A DNA stretch of 6,885 nt from Bordetella parapertussis (GTDB lineage: Bacteria; Pseudomonadota; Gammaproteobacteria; Burkholderiales; Burkholderiaceae_C): NCBI GenBank assembly GCA_945873925.1, contig CAMCES010000072.1:1-6885 (forward strand). The letters are read 5' to 3'. Positions within the stretch are counted from its first letter, which is position 1. Every line of letters starts with the position of its first letter. This document shows, one piece after another, positions 1 through 6,595 of the stretch. The notes beneath the pieces were generated by a model, which saw only the letters and a program-made list of their open reading frames with translations, was not told where the DNA came from and did not search any database. The position numbers and the translations under genes were made by a program.

Positions 1-1335
1 GAAAAAATCGGCCGCAAGTACAACGAGTTTGACAAATTCTTTGCGGTGGTTGGCAACCCCACGGTGGCACAAGGTGCGGTGTTTCTGGGCGCGTTGCCTT
101 GGGACCAGCGCAAGAAAAGCACCCTGAACATGGCGCGGGAAATGATGCCCAGTGTGGCGGGTTTGCCCGGTGTCATGGCTTTCCCCATCACACCCCCATC
201 ACTGGGCCAAGCTTTTCGCGAACGACCGTTCAACTTCGTCGTGCTGACGAACGACTCTTACGAAAACCTGGCCCTGGTCACCAAAACCTTGCAGGATGAA
301 ATAGCCAAGAACCCAGGTATCTTGGGTTTGGACGTGGATTTGCGCCTCAACAAACCCGAGATCAGCCTGGAAGTCGACCGCGAGCGGGCCGCGGATGTGG
401 GCGTGCCGGTGGAAACCATTGCCCGTGCCGTGGAAACCGCCATGGGTGGTCGCACCGTGACCCAGTTCAAACGCCAAGGCGAACAATACGACGTGGTGGT
501 GCAGACCGCTGCAGACAACCGCGACAGCCCTCTGGACATTGAAAAAATCTTTGTCCGCGGCAAGGGTGACACCATGGTGCCCTTGTCTGCACTGGTGCAT
601 CTGAAAGAAGTGGTGGTGCCACGCGAACTCAACCATTTCTCGCAACGCCGCAGCGTCACCTTCACCGCCAACTTGGCCCCCACGTATTCTTTGGGTCAGG
701 CACTTGAGTTCATGAAAGGGGTCTCCCAAAAGCACCTGAAAACCGGCTACAGCACCGATGTCAACGGCAATTCACGTGAGTTTGTGCAGTCGTCTGGCTC
801 GCTCACCGGCGTTTTTCTGTTGGCGCTGGCTTTCATCTTTTTGGTACTGGCCGCACAGTTTGAGAGTTTTGTCGATCCGTTTGTGATCTTGCTGTCGGTG
901 CCGCTGTCGATGGTGGGTGCTCTGCTGGCGCTTCAATGGACCGGCAGCACCTTGAATGTGTACAGCCAGATTGGTTTGATCACCTTGGTGGGTCTGATCA
1001 CCAAGCACGGCATTTTGATTGTTGAGTTTGCCAACCAGTTGCGGGCCACCGGCTTGAGCGCCGTCGAGGCGGTGCACCGCGCCGCCACTTTGCGGCTGCG
1101 CCCCATCTTGATGACCACCGGCGCCATGGTCTTGGGTGCCATTCCCTTGGCCTTGGCTACCGGTGCAGGCTCGGAGAGCCGTCAGCAAATTGGTTGGGTG
1201 ATTGTGGGTGGCATGAGCTTGGGCACCTTGCTCACCATCTTCGTGGTGCCCACGATGTATTCGCTGTTTGCCCGCAAGTCCACGCCGGGGCCCAACATCA
1301 AACCCTTTGAAGACACCACCTATTCAACGGATTGA
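1..1335 (+). CDS. RND multidrug efflux permease (AcrB/HAE1 family), 5'-truncated by window
   Basis: Inner-membrane proton-driven pump subunit that would work with a periplasmic adaptor and an outer-membrane channel. The frame is open from base 1, so only the last 444 residues are present; a full family member has about 1,030-1,050. Visible residues 1-250 match the second periplasmic porter/docking segment (for example ALPWDQRKKS, like the AcrB KPWEER region, then the VDRERAADVGV stretch). After residue ~260 come about five hydrophobic helices. The Lys in GLITKHGILIVEFAN (window residue 335) corresponds to proton-relay Lys940 of AcrB. The Arg in RLRPILMT (window residue 367) corresponds to Arg971. 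The C-terminus FVVPTMYSLFAR plus a short polar tail is normal for the family, so the 3' end looks intact. Adaptor and channel genes are not in view; they may lie upstream. The substrate cannot be told from sequence. The gene converges with moaA, with five bases between the stops. Confidence 0.95.
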   Translation, partial: EKIGRKYNEFDKFFAVVGNPTVAQGAVFLGALPWDQRKKSTLNMAREMMPSVAGLPGVMAFPITPPSLGQAFRERPFNFVVLTNDSYENLALVTKTLQDEIAKNPGILGLDVDLRLNKPEISLEVDRERAADVGVPVETIARAVETAMGGRTVTQFKRQGEQYDVVVQTAADNRDSPLDIEKIFVRGKGDTMVPLSALVHLKEVVVPRELNHFSQRRSVTFTANLAPTYSLGQALEFMKGVSQKHLKTGYSTDVNGNSREFVQSSGSLTGVFLLALAFIFLVLAAQFESFVDPFVILLSVPLSMVGALLALQWTGSTLNVYSQIGLITLVGLITKHGILIVEFANQLRATGLSAVEAVHRAATLRLRPILMTTGAMVLGAIPLALATGAGSESRQQIGWVIVGGMSLGTLLTIFVVPTMYSLFARKSTPGPNIKPFEDTTYSTD

Positions 1336-1340
1336 TGCCA

Positions 1341-2498
1341 TCAACCGCCGATGTAACTCATCTCCACCCTTTTTTTGCCTGGGGTGGGCGAGGGTTGCAG
1401 GTTTTGGCCGCGCAACTCCGAGTAGCGGTCCTCGCGTTCGTTCCAAATCAGGCCAATCGCTGAGGCGATGTCAGCGTCCGAGGTGCCGTTGCGCAACAGG
1501 GTGCGCAAATCAAACCCTTGGGCGGCGAACAAGCACAAATACAGCTGGCCTTCGGTCGACAACCGAGCGCGGTTGCAGTCGCCGCAAAAGGCTTGCGTCA
1601 CGCTGCTGATCACGCCCACTTCACCCAGGCTCGGCTCGAACACGCCTTGCGCGTTGGCGTAGCCCCAGCGCTGCGCGGTCTCGCCTGGCGCACTCGCTTC
1701 CAGTGGCACCAAAGGAAACTCGGTTTGCAGCAGTTTGATCAGGTCGGCTGAAGGCAGCACCTCGTCCATTTGCCAACCGTTGGTTTCGCCCACATCCATG
1801 TACTCGATGAAGCGCAGCGTCAGGCCGCTGCCACGGAAATGCTGCGCCATCGGGATGATCTCGCCCAGGTTGGTGCTCTTCTTGACCACCATGTTGATTT
1901 TGAGGCCGCTGAAACCGCCTTTGGCGTCACGACCCAGACCCACTTCTTTGGCGGCTTCGATGCCGTCGAGCACATCGGCCACGGGGTAATCCACGTCGTT
2001 CATGGCGCGAAAGATGGCGTCGTCCAAGCCATCCAAACTCACGGTCACGCGTTGCAAACCAGCGGCTTTCAAGCCAGCTGCTTTGCGCCGCAGCAGCGAG
2101 CCGTTGGTGGTCAGGGTCAGGTCGAGCGGTTTGCCCTCGGGGGTGCGCAGGGCTGCGAGTTGCTCGATCAGGATTTCCAGGTTTTTGCGCAACAGCGGCT
2201 CACCGCCGGTCAAGCGCAGTTTTTGCACGCCGTGCGAGACAAACAGGCGGGCGATGCGGGTGATTTCCTCGAAGCTCAACAGCGAGGTTTGCGGCAGGTA
2301 TTTGTAATCGCTGTTGAACACTTGCTTGGGCATGCAGTAGTTGCAGCGGAAGTTGCAGCGGTCGGTGACGCTGATGCGCAGGTCGCGCAGCGGGCGGCCG
2401 CGTTTGTCGCCCAGCAGGCCAGTGGCGGGGATGGGCGTGGTGGGAACGACGGCGGGACGGTTGCGGAGGTCGAAAAGGGAAATAACGCGTTCAGACAT
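1341..2498 (-). CDS. moaA: GTP 3',8-cyclase MoaA (molybdenum cofactor biosynthesis, radical SAM)
   Basis: Cytoplasmic radical-SAM enzyme that rearranges GTP to 3',8-cyclo-7,8-dihydro-GTP, which MoaC turns into cyclic pyranopterin monophosphate. The protein has 385 residues, slightly longer than the usual 330-370 because of a ~40-residue N-terminal lead-in. The SAM [4Fe-4S] cluster motif is RCNFRCNYC with Cys48, Cys52 and Cys55, followed by LTGGEPL (residues 96-102), the SAM-binding glycine motif. The second, GTP-binding cluster is held by Cys305, Cys308 and Cys322 (CGDC followed by a third Cys 13 residues on). The protein ends in YIGG, and the terminal Gly-Gly is a hallmark of active MoaA. 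The ATG start giving MSERVISLFDLRN is kept because this opening resembles related MoaA proteins; the Shine-Dalgarno is poor (GGG touches the ATG, another AGGG is ~12 bases away). No other moa/moe gene is in the window. Its upstream region carries the palindromic element at 2536-2643. Confidence 0.97.
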   Translation of the reverse strand: MSERVISLFDLRNRPAVVPTTPIPATGLLGDKRGRPLRDLRISVTDRCNFRCNYCMPKQVFNSDYKYLPQTSLLSFEEITRIARLFVSHGVQKLRLTGGEPLLRKNLEILIEQLAALRTPEGKPLDLTLTTNGSLLRRKAAGLKAAGLQRVTVSLDGLDDAIFRAMNDVDYPVADVLDGIEAAKEVGLGRDAKGGFSGLKINMVVKKSTNLGEIIPMAQHFRGSGLTLRFIEYMDVGETNGWQMDEVLPSADLIKLLQTEFPLVPLEASAPGETAQRWGYANAQGVFEPSLGEVGVISSVTQAFCGDCNRARLSTEGQLYLCLFAAQGFDLRTLLRNGTSDADIASAIGLIWNEREDRYSELRGQNLQPSPTPGKKRVEMSYIGG

Positions 2499-2535
2499 CC
2501 CTACATTGTGCCCTGACTGTTGAGCCTAGGTAACT

Positions 2536-2643
2536 GGTGGGCTAATTGGTAATTGGGGTAATTGGGGTCAGATTCCAATCAAATGATAGCCCCCATGGCG
2601 GGTGGCTTAAGAAACAATTGGAATCTGACCCCAATTACCCACC
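2536..2643. repeat. Palindromic REP/MITE-like element between moaA and the LuxR gene
   Basis: The two ends are inverted copies. Bases 2556-2579 and 2617-2640 form a perfect 24-bp inverted repeat whose core is TTGGGGTCAGATTCCAA, separated by 37 bases. The match extends outward to GGTGGG (2536-2541) and CCCACC (2638-2643), with extra TAATTGG copies inserted in the left arm only. The core resembles short palindromic sequences I associate with REP-associated tyrosine transposases (Y1/RAYT) in beta- and gammaproteobacteria; that link is from memory and not checked. No transposase is present and no target-site duplication is evident, which would suit a non-autonomous element of that kind. A weak inner stem (AGCC 2588-2591 with GGCT 2604-2607) lies in the spacer. 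Any transcript crossing it would fold into a very stable hairpin, but no U-tract follows, so it is not an obvious terminator. Confidence 0.8.
2543..2565 (+). repeat. Three tandem TAATTGG copies in left arm of the palindromic element
   Basis: TAATTGG occurs at 2543-2549, 2550-2556 and 2559-2565, with GG after the second and third copies. The right arm of the palindrome has only one copy. The left arm therefore seems to have expanded by two units, which looks like replication slippage or an end-processing scar rather than a binding-site array. Confidence 0.6.
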
Positions 2644-2793
2644 GTGTTCGACAAGCTGAAGTGGCTTGACTGGATGGCTAAATTGCGTCAGGCGCCAGAC
2701 ATCCCCTATACAGAGGACGGTACTAACCCTGATAAATGGTTTTTGAAGCCCCAGCAACGGCAAAATGTTCCAAGAACTACACAGGGGCTGCCA
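2644..2793 (+). other. Leader of LuxR-type gene; possible 50-residue N-terminal extension
   Basis: This stretch is open in the frame of the downstream regulator from GTG 2644, the first bases after the palindromic element. Translation from there would add 50 residues (MFDKLKWLDWMAKL... to ...TTQGLP). There is no Shine-Dalgarno for that GTG because the preceding bases are the end of the hairpin, and a stop in the same frame lies at 2626-2628. An ATG at 2674 also lacks a good site. Codons such as AGA, ACT, ACA and GGG near 2770-2790 differ from the regulator body. I favour an untranslated leader. A weak promoter-like pair (TTGCGT 2683-2688, TATACA 2707-2712, 18-base spacer) would fit transcription starting inside it, but it is well below consensus. 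I recognise no domain in the extension. Confidence 0.4.
2783..2787 (+). promoter_or_regulatory. Shine-Dalgarno AGGGG deciding the LuxR-type start
   Basis: AGGGG sits six bases before ATG 2794, a normal spacing. Neither GTG 2644 nor ATG 2674 has a comparable site, so this supports 2794 as the start of the regulator. Confidence 0.5.
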
Positions 2794-3522
2794 ATGTACT
2801 TGTCAGGCACACAAACCAGGTTGATCAGCCAGATCATGCAGGTGCTGGCCGAGCCGCATCAAGAGCACGAGATTCGCCAGCAAGTAGGCGAGTTGATCAT
2901 GCAGTTGATGCAAGCGCAGTTTTACGCGTCCTTCGTTTGGAACGCTGACTGCAATGCCTTCATGGACACGGTTCAGATCAACATGGACCCCAGCAACATC
3001 GCCGATTACGAGGCCTACTTCCAGTTCAACGACCCGATCACCTCCAGCATGCAGCGTTACCAAGTGGCGGTGCGGGCCAGCGATGTGTTGCCCCAACAGG
3101 CGCTGATTCAAACCGAGTTTTTCAACGACTTTCTTGCCAAAGACGGCCTGTACTGGGGCGTAAACCTTTATGCTTGGCACCGTGGCCACAACATTGGCGA
3201 CATGCGCATTTGGCGCGACAAGCGGCGTGACAATTTCACCGATGACGAAATGCGCTTGCTCGACATGATCTTGCCGGCCTTCACGGCCTCGCTGTCCAGA
3301 GCCCGCGCCATGGACAAACCCAACAGCGTGTTGACGAACACTAACTTAAGCCCGCGCGAGTTGCAGGTGGCTCAAAGCGCATCCATGGGTTTGGGCGACA
3401 AAGAAATTGCCCGCCAGTTGGGCATTTCGCCAGCAACGGTGCGCACCCACTTGGACAACGCCTTCAAGAAACTGGGCATCAACAACCGCAGCGTCTTGGC
3501 TCGCTCACTGGGTTTGCACTAA
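2794..3522 (+). CDS. LuxR-family transcriptional regulator (C-terminal GerE-type HTH)
   Basis: DNA-binding regulator of 242 residues from the chosen ATG (MYLSGTQTRLIS...). The last 58 residues (185-242) are a clear LuxR/GerE helix-turn-helix: LSPRELQVAQ, then GLGDKEIARQLGISPATVRTHLDNAFKKLGI, with the recognition helix around SPATVRTHLDNAF. The N-terminal ~180 residues have no receiver-domain phosphoacceptor pattern. They contain a YEAYFQFNDPI segment and a FFNDFLAKDGLYWG segment, of a kind seen in LuxR proteins with a PAS/GAF-like ligand-sensing domain. A clean acyl-homoserine-lactone site cannot be claimed, so the ligand is unknown. The start at 2794 is preferred over GTG 2644 because of its Shine-Dalgarno and the position of the preceding repeat. 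The gene lies 102 bases upstream of the exported amidase on the same strand, and an 18-bp palindrome lies between them, so the amidase gene is a plausible target. Confidence 0.87.
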   Translation: MYLSGTQTRLISQIMQVLAEPHQEHEIRQQVGELIMQLMQAQFYASFVWNADCNAFMDTVQINMDPSNIADYEAYFQFNDPITSSMQRYQVAVRASDVLPQQALIQTEFFNDFLAKDGLYWGVNLYAWHRGHNIGDMRIWRDKRRDNFTDDEMRLLDMILPAFTASLSRARAMDKPNSVLTNTNLSPRELQVAQSASMGLGDKEIARQLGISPATVRTHLDNAFKKLGINNRSVLARSLGLH

Positions 3523-3586
3523 CACCAAGCATCCCCCATTTGCATGATAGCCATCAGCCTGACGCTTCCCTAGGATGAACTTCAAG

Positions 3587-3604
3587 CAACCAACGGTTTG
3601 GTTG
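3587..3604. promoter_or_regulatory. 18-bp palindrome in amidase leader, candidate operator
   Basis: CAACCAACGGTTTGGTTG has two perfect 7-bp arms (3587-3593, 3598-3604) around CGGT. Its length and symmetry suit a dimeric helix-turn-helix regulator such as the adjacent LuxR-type protein. It lies 10 bases before the amidase Shine-Dalgarno, and no strong promoter is visible around it, so it could instead act as a small RNA hairpin in the leader. Assignment to the neighbouring regulator is inference. Confidence 0.4.
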
Positions 3605-3613
3605 TTCAACTAC

Positions 3614-3618
3614 AGGAG
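3614..3618 (+). promoter_or_regulatory. Strong Shine-Dalgarno AGGAG for the amidase
   Basis: AGGAG six bases before ATG 3625 fixes the amidase start there rather than at the in-frame TTG 3598. The TTG start would also place nine extra residues in front of the twin-arginine signal. Confidence 0.8.
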
Positions 3619-3624
3619 CTCGAC

Positions 3625-5160
3625 ATGGCACACCAAGGCATTTCAAGAAGACAACTGTTGCAAACCACTGCCGCGGGTTTGTTGTTAAGTCAGGTGGTTC
3701 CTGCATGGGCCGCCGATGACGCGACCTCCAAAATGTTGAAACTGTCTGCGCCGCAAGCTGTAGCCGCCATTCAGTCGGGCAAGATTTCAGCCACAGCCTA
3801 CTTACAAGCCTTGCTCGGTCAAACCCAAAAACACGCTGGCTTGAACGCACTCATCTTTTTGAATGAAACGGCTGCTGTGAAAGCGGCGGCGGCCATTGAC
3901 GCCGATCGCAAAGCTGGTCGTCCTTTGAAACCCTTGGCCGGTTTGTTTATCGTGGCCAAGGACAACATGAACACCAATGACATGCCCACCACAGGCGGCA
4001 CCGATGCCTTGAAAGGCGTGGTGCCCAAAAACACCGCACCGTCGATTGAAAAACTCACCAAGGCGGGTGCCATCGTGTTGGCCAAGTCCAATTTACATGA
4101 AATGGCCTTTGGCATCACCAGCACCAATTTGTCGAGCTTTGGCATCGTGCGCAATCCTTACGACAGCACGCGCATTCCCGGTGGTTCATCGGGTGGCACG
4201 GCTGTGGCAATTGCTGTGGGCATGGTGCCTTGCGGCCTAGGCACAGACACCGGTGGTTCTACCCGCGTGCCGGCTGCCCTGAGTGGCATTGTTGGCTTGC
4301 GTCCGTCGGTGGGCAATGGTGGAAAAGAACGTCGTTACCACAACGATAACGCAGTTCTGCCGATCAGCCACACGCGTGACACGGTCGGTCCCATGGGCAA
4401 AACCGTGGCCGATGTGGCGTTCTTGGACTCGGCCATCACCGGCACGCCGATGGCGACTGAGGCCAATTTGAAAGGAGTGCGCATGGGCGTGCCTGCCAAG
4501 TTCTGGGCCGGTTTGTCGTCGGATTTGCAAGCGGTGGTAATGGAAGCCAAAGACAAGTTGGCCGCTGCCGGTGTGGTGATGGTGGATGTGGATCCCGATG
4601 TGTTCGACTTGAACAACCAAGTGTCGTTCATGGTGGCCTTGCACGAACCACTGGAAGATTTTCCACCGTATCTGAAAGCCAGCGGCATTGACATGAGCTT
4701 GAAAGACATCGTCGACAAGGTGGTGAGCCCGGATGTGAAAGGCGCGATGGGCGCCATCATGGGAGATGTGTTTGGCAAGGCTTATCCAGACGCGATGAAT
4801 GTGCACCGTCCGGCCTTGCAAAAGAAATTGGCGGCGTATTTCAAGGACAACAAGCTCGACGCCATGTTGTTTCCGACCACGCCGCTGGCAGCTGCGCCGA
4901 TTGATGCCGTGAACGGATCGAGCAAAGTCAGCATCAACGGCGGCGAACCCGCAGACACCTTTGGTACTTACATTCGGAATGCGGACCCGAGCAGCAATGC
5001 TGGCAATCCTGGACTGTCTATTCCCGCAGGTTTGACGGCGACCGGCTTGCCGGTTGGCATCGAAATCGACGGACCTTTGGACAGCGATCGACGTTTGCTG
5101 GCTTTGGGACTGGCAATGGAAAAAGTGTTGGGTCGTTTGCCCGACCCTTCAGGCTATTGA
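3625..5160 (+). CDS. Amidase-signature family hydrolase with Tat signal peptide
   Basis: Hydrolase of the amidase-signature (AS) family, 511 residues, predicted to be exported folded to the periplasm. The N-terminus carries a twin-arginine signal: SRRQLL (Arg8, Arg9), a hydrophobic stretch to residue ~25, and PAWAAD with likely cleavage after Ala29 or Ala30. The Ser-cisSer-Lys triad is complete: Lys112 in VAKDN, cis-Ser188 in GGSSGGT, and nucleophile Ser212 in GTDTGGSTRVP. The 24-residue spacing between the serines is as in FAAH and malonamidase. The C-terminal AS region (NAGNPGLSIPAGLTATGLPVGIEIDGP, residues ~457-483) is also intact. Length and C-terminal motifs recall mandelamide-hydrolase-like amidases, but the substrate cannot be assigned. 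It is unlikely to be GatA, because of the export signal and the absence of gatB/gatC. The gene sits downstream of the LuxR-type gene and ends just before a hairpin terminator. Confidence 0.95.
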   Translation: MAHQGISRRQLLQTTAAGLLLSQVVPAWAADDATSKMLKLSAPQAVAAIQSGKISATAYLQALLGQTQKHAGLNALIFLNETAAVKAAAAIDADRKAGRPLKPLAGLFIVAKDNMNTNDMPTTGGTDALKGVVPKNTAPSIEKLTKAGAIVLAKSNLHEMAFGITSTNLSSFGIVRNPYDSTRIPGGSSGGTAVAIAVGMVPCGLGTDTGGSTRVPAALSGIVGLRPSVGNGGKERRYHNDNAVLPISHTRDTVGPMGKTVADVAFLDSAITGTPMATEANLKGVRMGVPAKFWAGLSSDLQAVVMEAKDKLAAAGVVMVDVDPDVFDLNNQVSFMVALHEPLEDFPPYLKASGIDMSLKDIVDKVVSPDVKGAMGAIMGDVFGKAYPDAMNVHRPALQKKLAAYFKDNKLDAMLFPTTPLAAAPIDAVNGSSKVSINGGEPADTFGTYIRNADPSSNAGNPGLSIPAGLTATGLPVGIEIDGPLDSDRRLLALGLAMEKVLGRLPDPSGY

Positions 5161-5164
5161 AGCC

Positions 5165-5205
5165 AACGGCCCGAACCGCGTTGAACGCAGGCGGGCCGTT
5201 TCACT
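5165..5205. terminator. Hairpin terminator between convergent amidase and TPR genes
   Basis: AACGGCCCG (5165-5173) pairs with CGGGCCGTT (5192-5200), a 9-bp GC-rich stem, and the loop holds a further GCG/CGC mini-stem. TTTCACTT follows on the plus strand, so the T-run is short. It fills the 45-base gap between two convergent stop codons and could end both transcripts. Confidence 0.65.
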
Positions 5206-5505
5206 TCAAGCGTAAGCAGCAGGGGCGTTGGCCGCAGCGGTGCTTTGCAAATGATCTGCGTAGCAGTTGATCACTTGGTCGTAGGCTTGTGAGGCTTCGT
5301 CCAGCAGGTTTTGCTTTTGCAGCAACCAACCGTAGTTGAACCACACCGAGTACTTGCTGTGGGTACGGTCATGCTTCAACCAGTGACGGTACAACTCCAG
5401 CGCTTCGTGGGTTTTACCGGCGTGGTCGAGTTGCTCGGCCTTGGCGATCACATCCTGGACGGACATGGTGGTGTTGTAAATCATCAAAGTGGTTTGGGGT
5501 GACAT
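5206..5505 (-). CDS. Small TPR-like protein, 99 residues
   Basis: Function unknown. The sequence is helical with two degenerate tetratricopeptide-like units: about residues 15-45 (AEQLDHAGKTHEALELYRHWLKHD) and 52-85 (VWFNYGWLLQKQNLLDEASQAYDQVI). It ends in an Ala-rich tail. This pair resembles the N-terminal TPR stretch of SPINDLY-like (O-GlcNAc-transferase-type) TPR proteins common in Burkholderiales, but no glycosyltransferase domain follows. The start is supported by AAGGA seven bases before the ATG; the internal ATG giving MSVQDV has no such site. No signal peptide or membrane segment is seen, so it is probably a cytoplasmic protein-binding module. It lies 78 bases downstream of the CoA-transferase on the same strand and may be cotranscribed with it. 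It is a real gene rather than a shadow, because it has a Shine-Dalgarno, a coherent repeat pattern and a terminator after its stop. Confidence 0.78.
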   Translation of the reverse strand: MSPQTTLMIYNTTMSVQDVIAKAEQLDHAGKTHEALELYRHWLKHDRTHSKYSVWFNYGWLLQKQNLLDEASQAYDQVINCYADHLQSTAAANAPAAYA

Positions 5506-5583
5506 GCTGTATTCCTTGAAGTGAACAGATGTTCAGGAATGTGCAAAATCGATGCCAAGCTAAATTGACACTTTATTGCCGCT

Positions 5584-6534
5584 TTAGGCCATGGTCACCA
5601 AGGGCAAATCGTGCTGTATGGCCAGTGCATCAATCTGTCGGCGGGTGAGGGTGGCGAAGAAGGCCGCCAGCTTGGCTTTCGTGGCGGGCAGCAACATCGG
5701 ATCGCGTTTTACGTAAGTTGCTGATTTTATTATATTTTTTTGTTTTTCAAGACCAGCGATGTGCAAAAGCTTGGCCGCGAAGTGCGGCTCCAAGGCGGCC
5801 ACGGCCACACGCCCATTGGCGCAGGCGTACACCTGATAGCCCGCATGGGCGCCGCCCACCGAGCCCTTGGGCGCGGTCAGGCCCCAGTGCCGGGGCAGGG
5901 CCAAGTAGCCCGCCGCGTCTTCCAGCGCCACCTCGTGAAACACGCCTTGGCCGTGGCCGCGGCCCGGTTTGGCCCGTTGCCACAAGGTTTTCAGCACGGC
6001 TTCGCTGGCCTGGATGGACCCGGCCATGTCGGCAAACAATGTGGCGGGCAGGGCCAGGCCAGTCACCAAACCGTTGGCTGCCAAATAGGTCAGGTCGTGG
6101 CCGGGAATTTCCGCACCCGCGCCGGGCGAACCCACAATGCTGACCATGTTCAGGGCAGGGAACTGGGCGTGCAAGTCGGCCCAGGACATGCCCAGTTTCT
6201 TCAAGGCCGAAGGGCGAAACGAGGTCAGCAGCACGTCAGTCTTGGCCAAGAGCTTGTGCAGTTGGGCTTGGCCTTTGGCGGTTTTCAGGTCGGCTTGCAC
6301 CACTTTCACACCCGTGTGAAGTTGGGCATAAGCGTGGGGGGCGTACAAACCCATGGGGTCCGAGGACGCGCCTTTGGGCGCACCGGCGGGCTGCAGCGGT
6401 TCGAGTTTGCTGCACTTGGCGCCCATGGCGGCTAAGCGCATCAGGGCGGCGGGCCCGGGCAGGTTCAGCGCCACGCTCAGGATGCGAACGCCCTTGAGGC
6501 TGCTGTCGGTCTCTTGGCAATCGGGTTGTGCCAT
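5584..6534 (-). CDS. Class III CoA-transferase (CaiB/BaiF family), short form
   Basis: 316 residues; transfers CoA between acids, or acts as an acyl-CoA racemase, in the cytoplasm. The opening LKGVRILSVALNLPGPAALMRLAAMGA (residues 13-39) and SKLEP are typical of the family. PGHDLTYLAANG (His146), LFADMAGS (Asp169) and AALEPHF (Glu249) line up with the His/Asp/Glu set of alpha-methylacyl-CoA racemases; the Asp is the residue conserved across the family. The ending HDLPLVTM is also typical. It is shorter than the usual ~380-400 residues but resembles compact family members. An AT-rich patch encodes GLEKQKNIIKSATYVK (261-276). ATG 6534 is chosen because homology begins soon after it and a longer frame to 6606 would cover the antitoxin promoter. 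The Shine-Dalgarno is weak (GAG), and TATATATA (6544-6551) lies very close upstream. The acyl substrate is unknown. Confidence 0.93.
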   Translation of the reverse strand: MAQPDCQETDSSLKGVRILSVALNLPGPAALMRLAAMGAKCSKLEPLQPAGAPKGASSDPMGLYAPHAYAQLHTGVKVVQADLKTAKGQAQLHKLLAKTDVLLTSFRPSALKKLGMSWADLHAQFPALNMVSIVGSPGAGAEIPGHDLTYLAANGLVTGLALPATLFADMAGSIQASEAVLKTLWQRAKPGRGHGQGVFHEVALEDAAGYLALPRHWGLTAPKGSVGGAHAGYQVYACANGRVAVAALEPHFAAKLLHIAGLEKQKNIIKSATYVKRDPMLLPATKAKLAAFFATLTRRQIDALAIQHDLPLVTMA

Positions 6535-6557
6535 GGGGTGCTCTATATATAGTGTGT

Positions 6558-6584
6558 GGATGCTTGATCTTAGAGGATGCATCC
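6558..6584. repeat. GGATGC direct repeat and GGATGCATCC palindrome in divergent intergenic region
   Basis: GGATGC occurs at 6558-6563 and 6575-6580, and the second copy is part of the perfect 10-bp palindrome GGATGCATCC (6575-6584). The set lies between the divergent CoA-transferase and antitoxin genes, upstream of the -35 of the antitoxin promoter. It could bind a regulator shared by both genes; no known factor is recognised. Confidence 0.3.
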
Positions 6585-6595
6585 AAGAAAACTTC

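Noticed and set aside
1336..1340. Possible terminator between the RND gene and moaA
   Set aside because: Only five bases separate the stops and no hairpin with a T-run is visible around them.
1770..2516. Long open frame opposite moaA on the plus strand
   Set aside because: It is antisense to a clearly identified radical-SAM gene, with His/Gln/Ala-rich low-complexity translation, so it is a shadow of codon bias.
2499..2535. moaA promoter (CACAAT with TTACCT 17 bases upstream on the minus strand)
   Set aside because: Both hexamers are too far from consensus to support a call.
3547..3556. ATAGCCATCA repeated at 6623-6632
   Set aside because: A shared 10-mer is expected by chance many times in a window of this length, and the flanks do not match.
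5523..5534. GAACAGATGTTC, similar to a Gram-positive type LexA box
   Set aside because: Betaproteobacterial LexA sites follow CTGT-N8-ACAG. The GAAC-N4-GTTC form belongs to Firmicutes-type LexA, and the downstream TPR gene has no link to DNA repair.
5565..5570. Perfect TTGACA on the plus strand, a possible antisense promoter
   Set aside because: No -10-like hexamer lies 16-18 bases downstream; the position holds GCCATG at the end of the CoA-transferase gene.
5740..6435. Long plus-strand open frame opposite the CoA-transferase gene
   Set aside because: Its Gly/His/Arg-rich composition mirrors the opposite strand's codon use; it has no recognisable domain and no Shine-Dalgarno.
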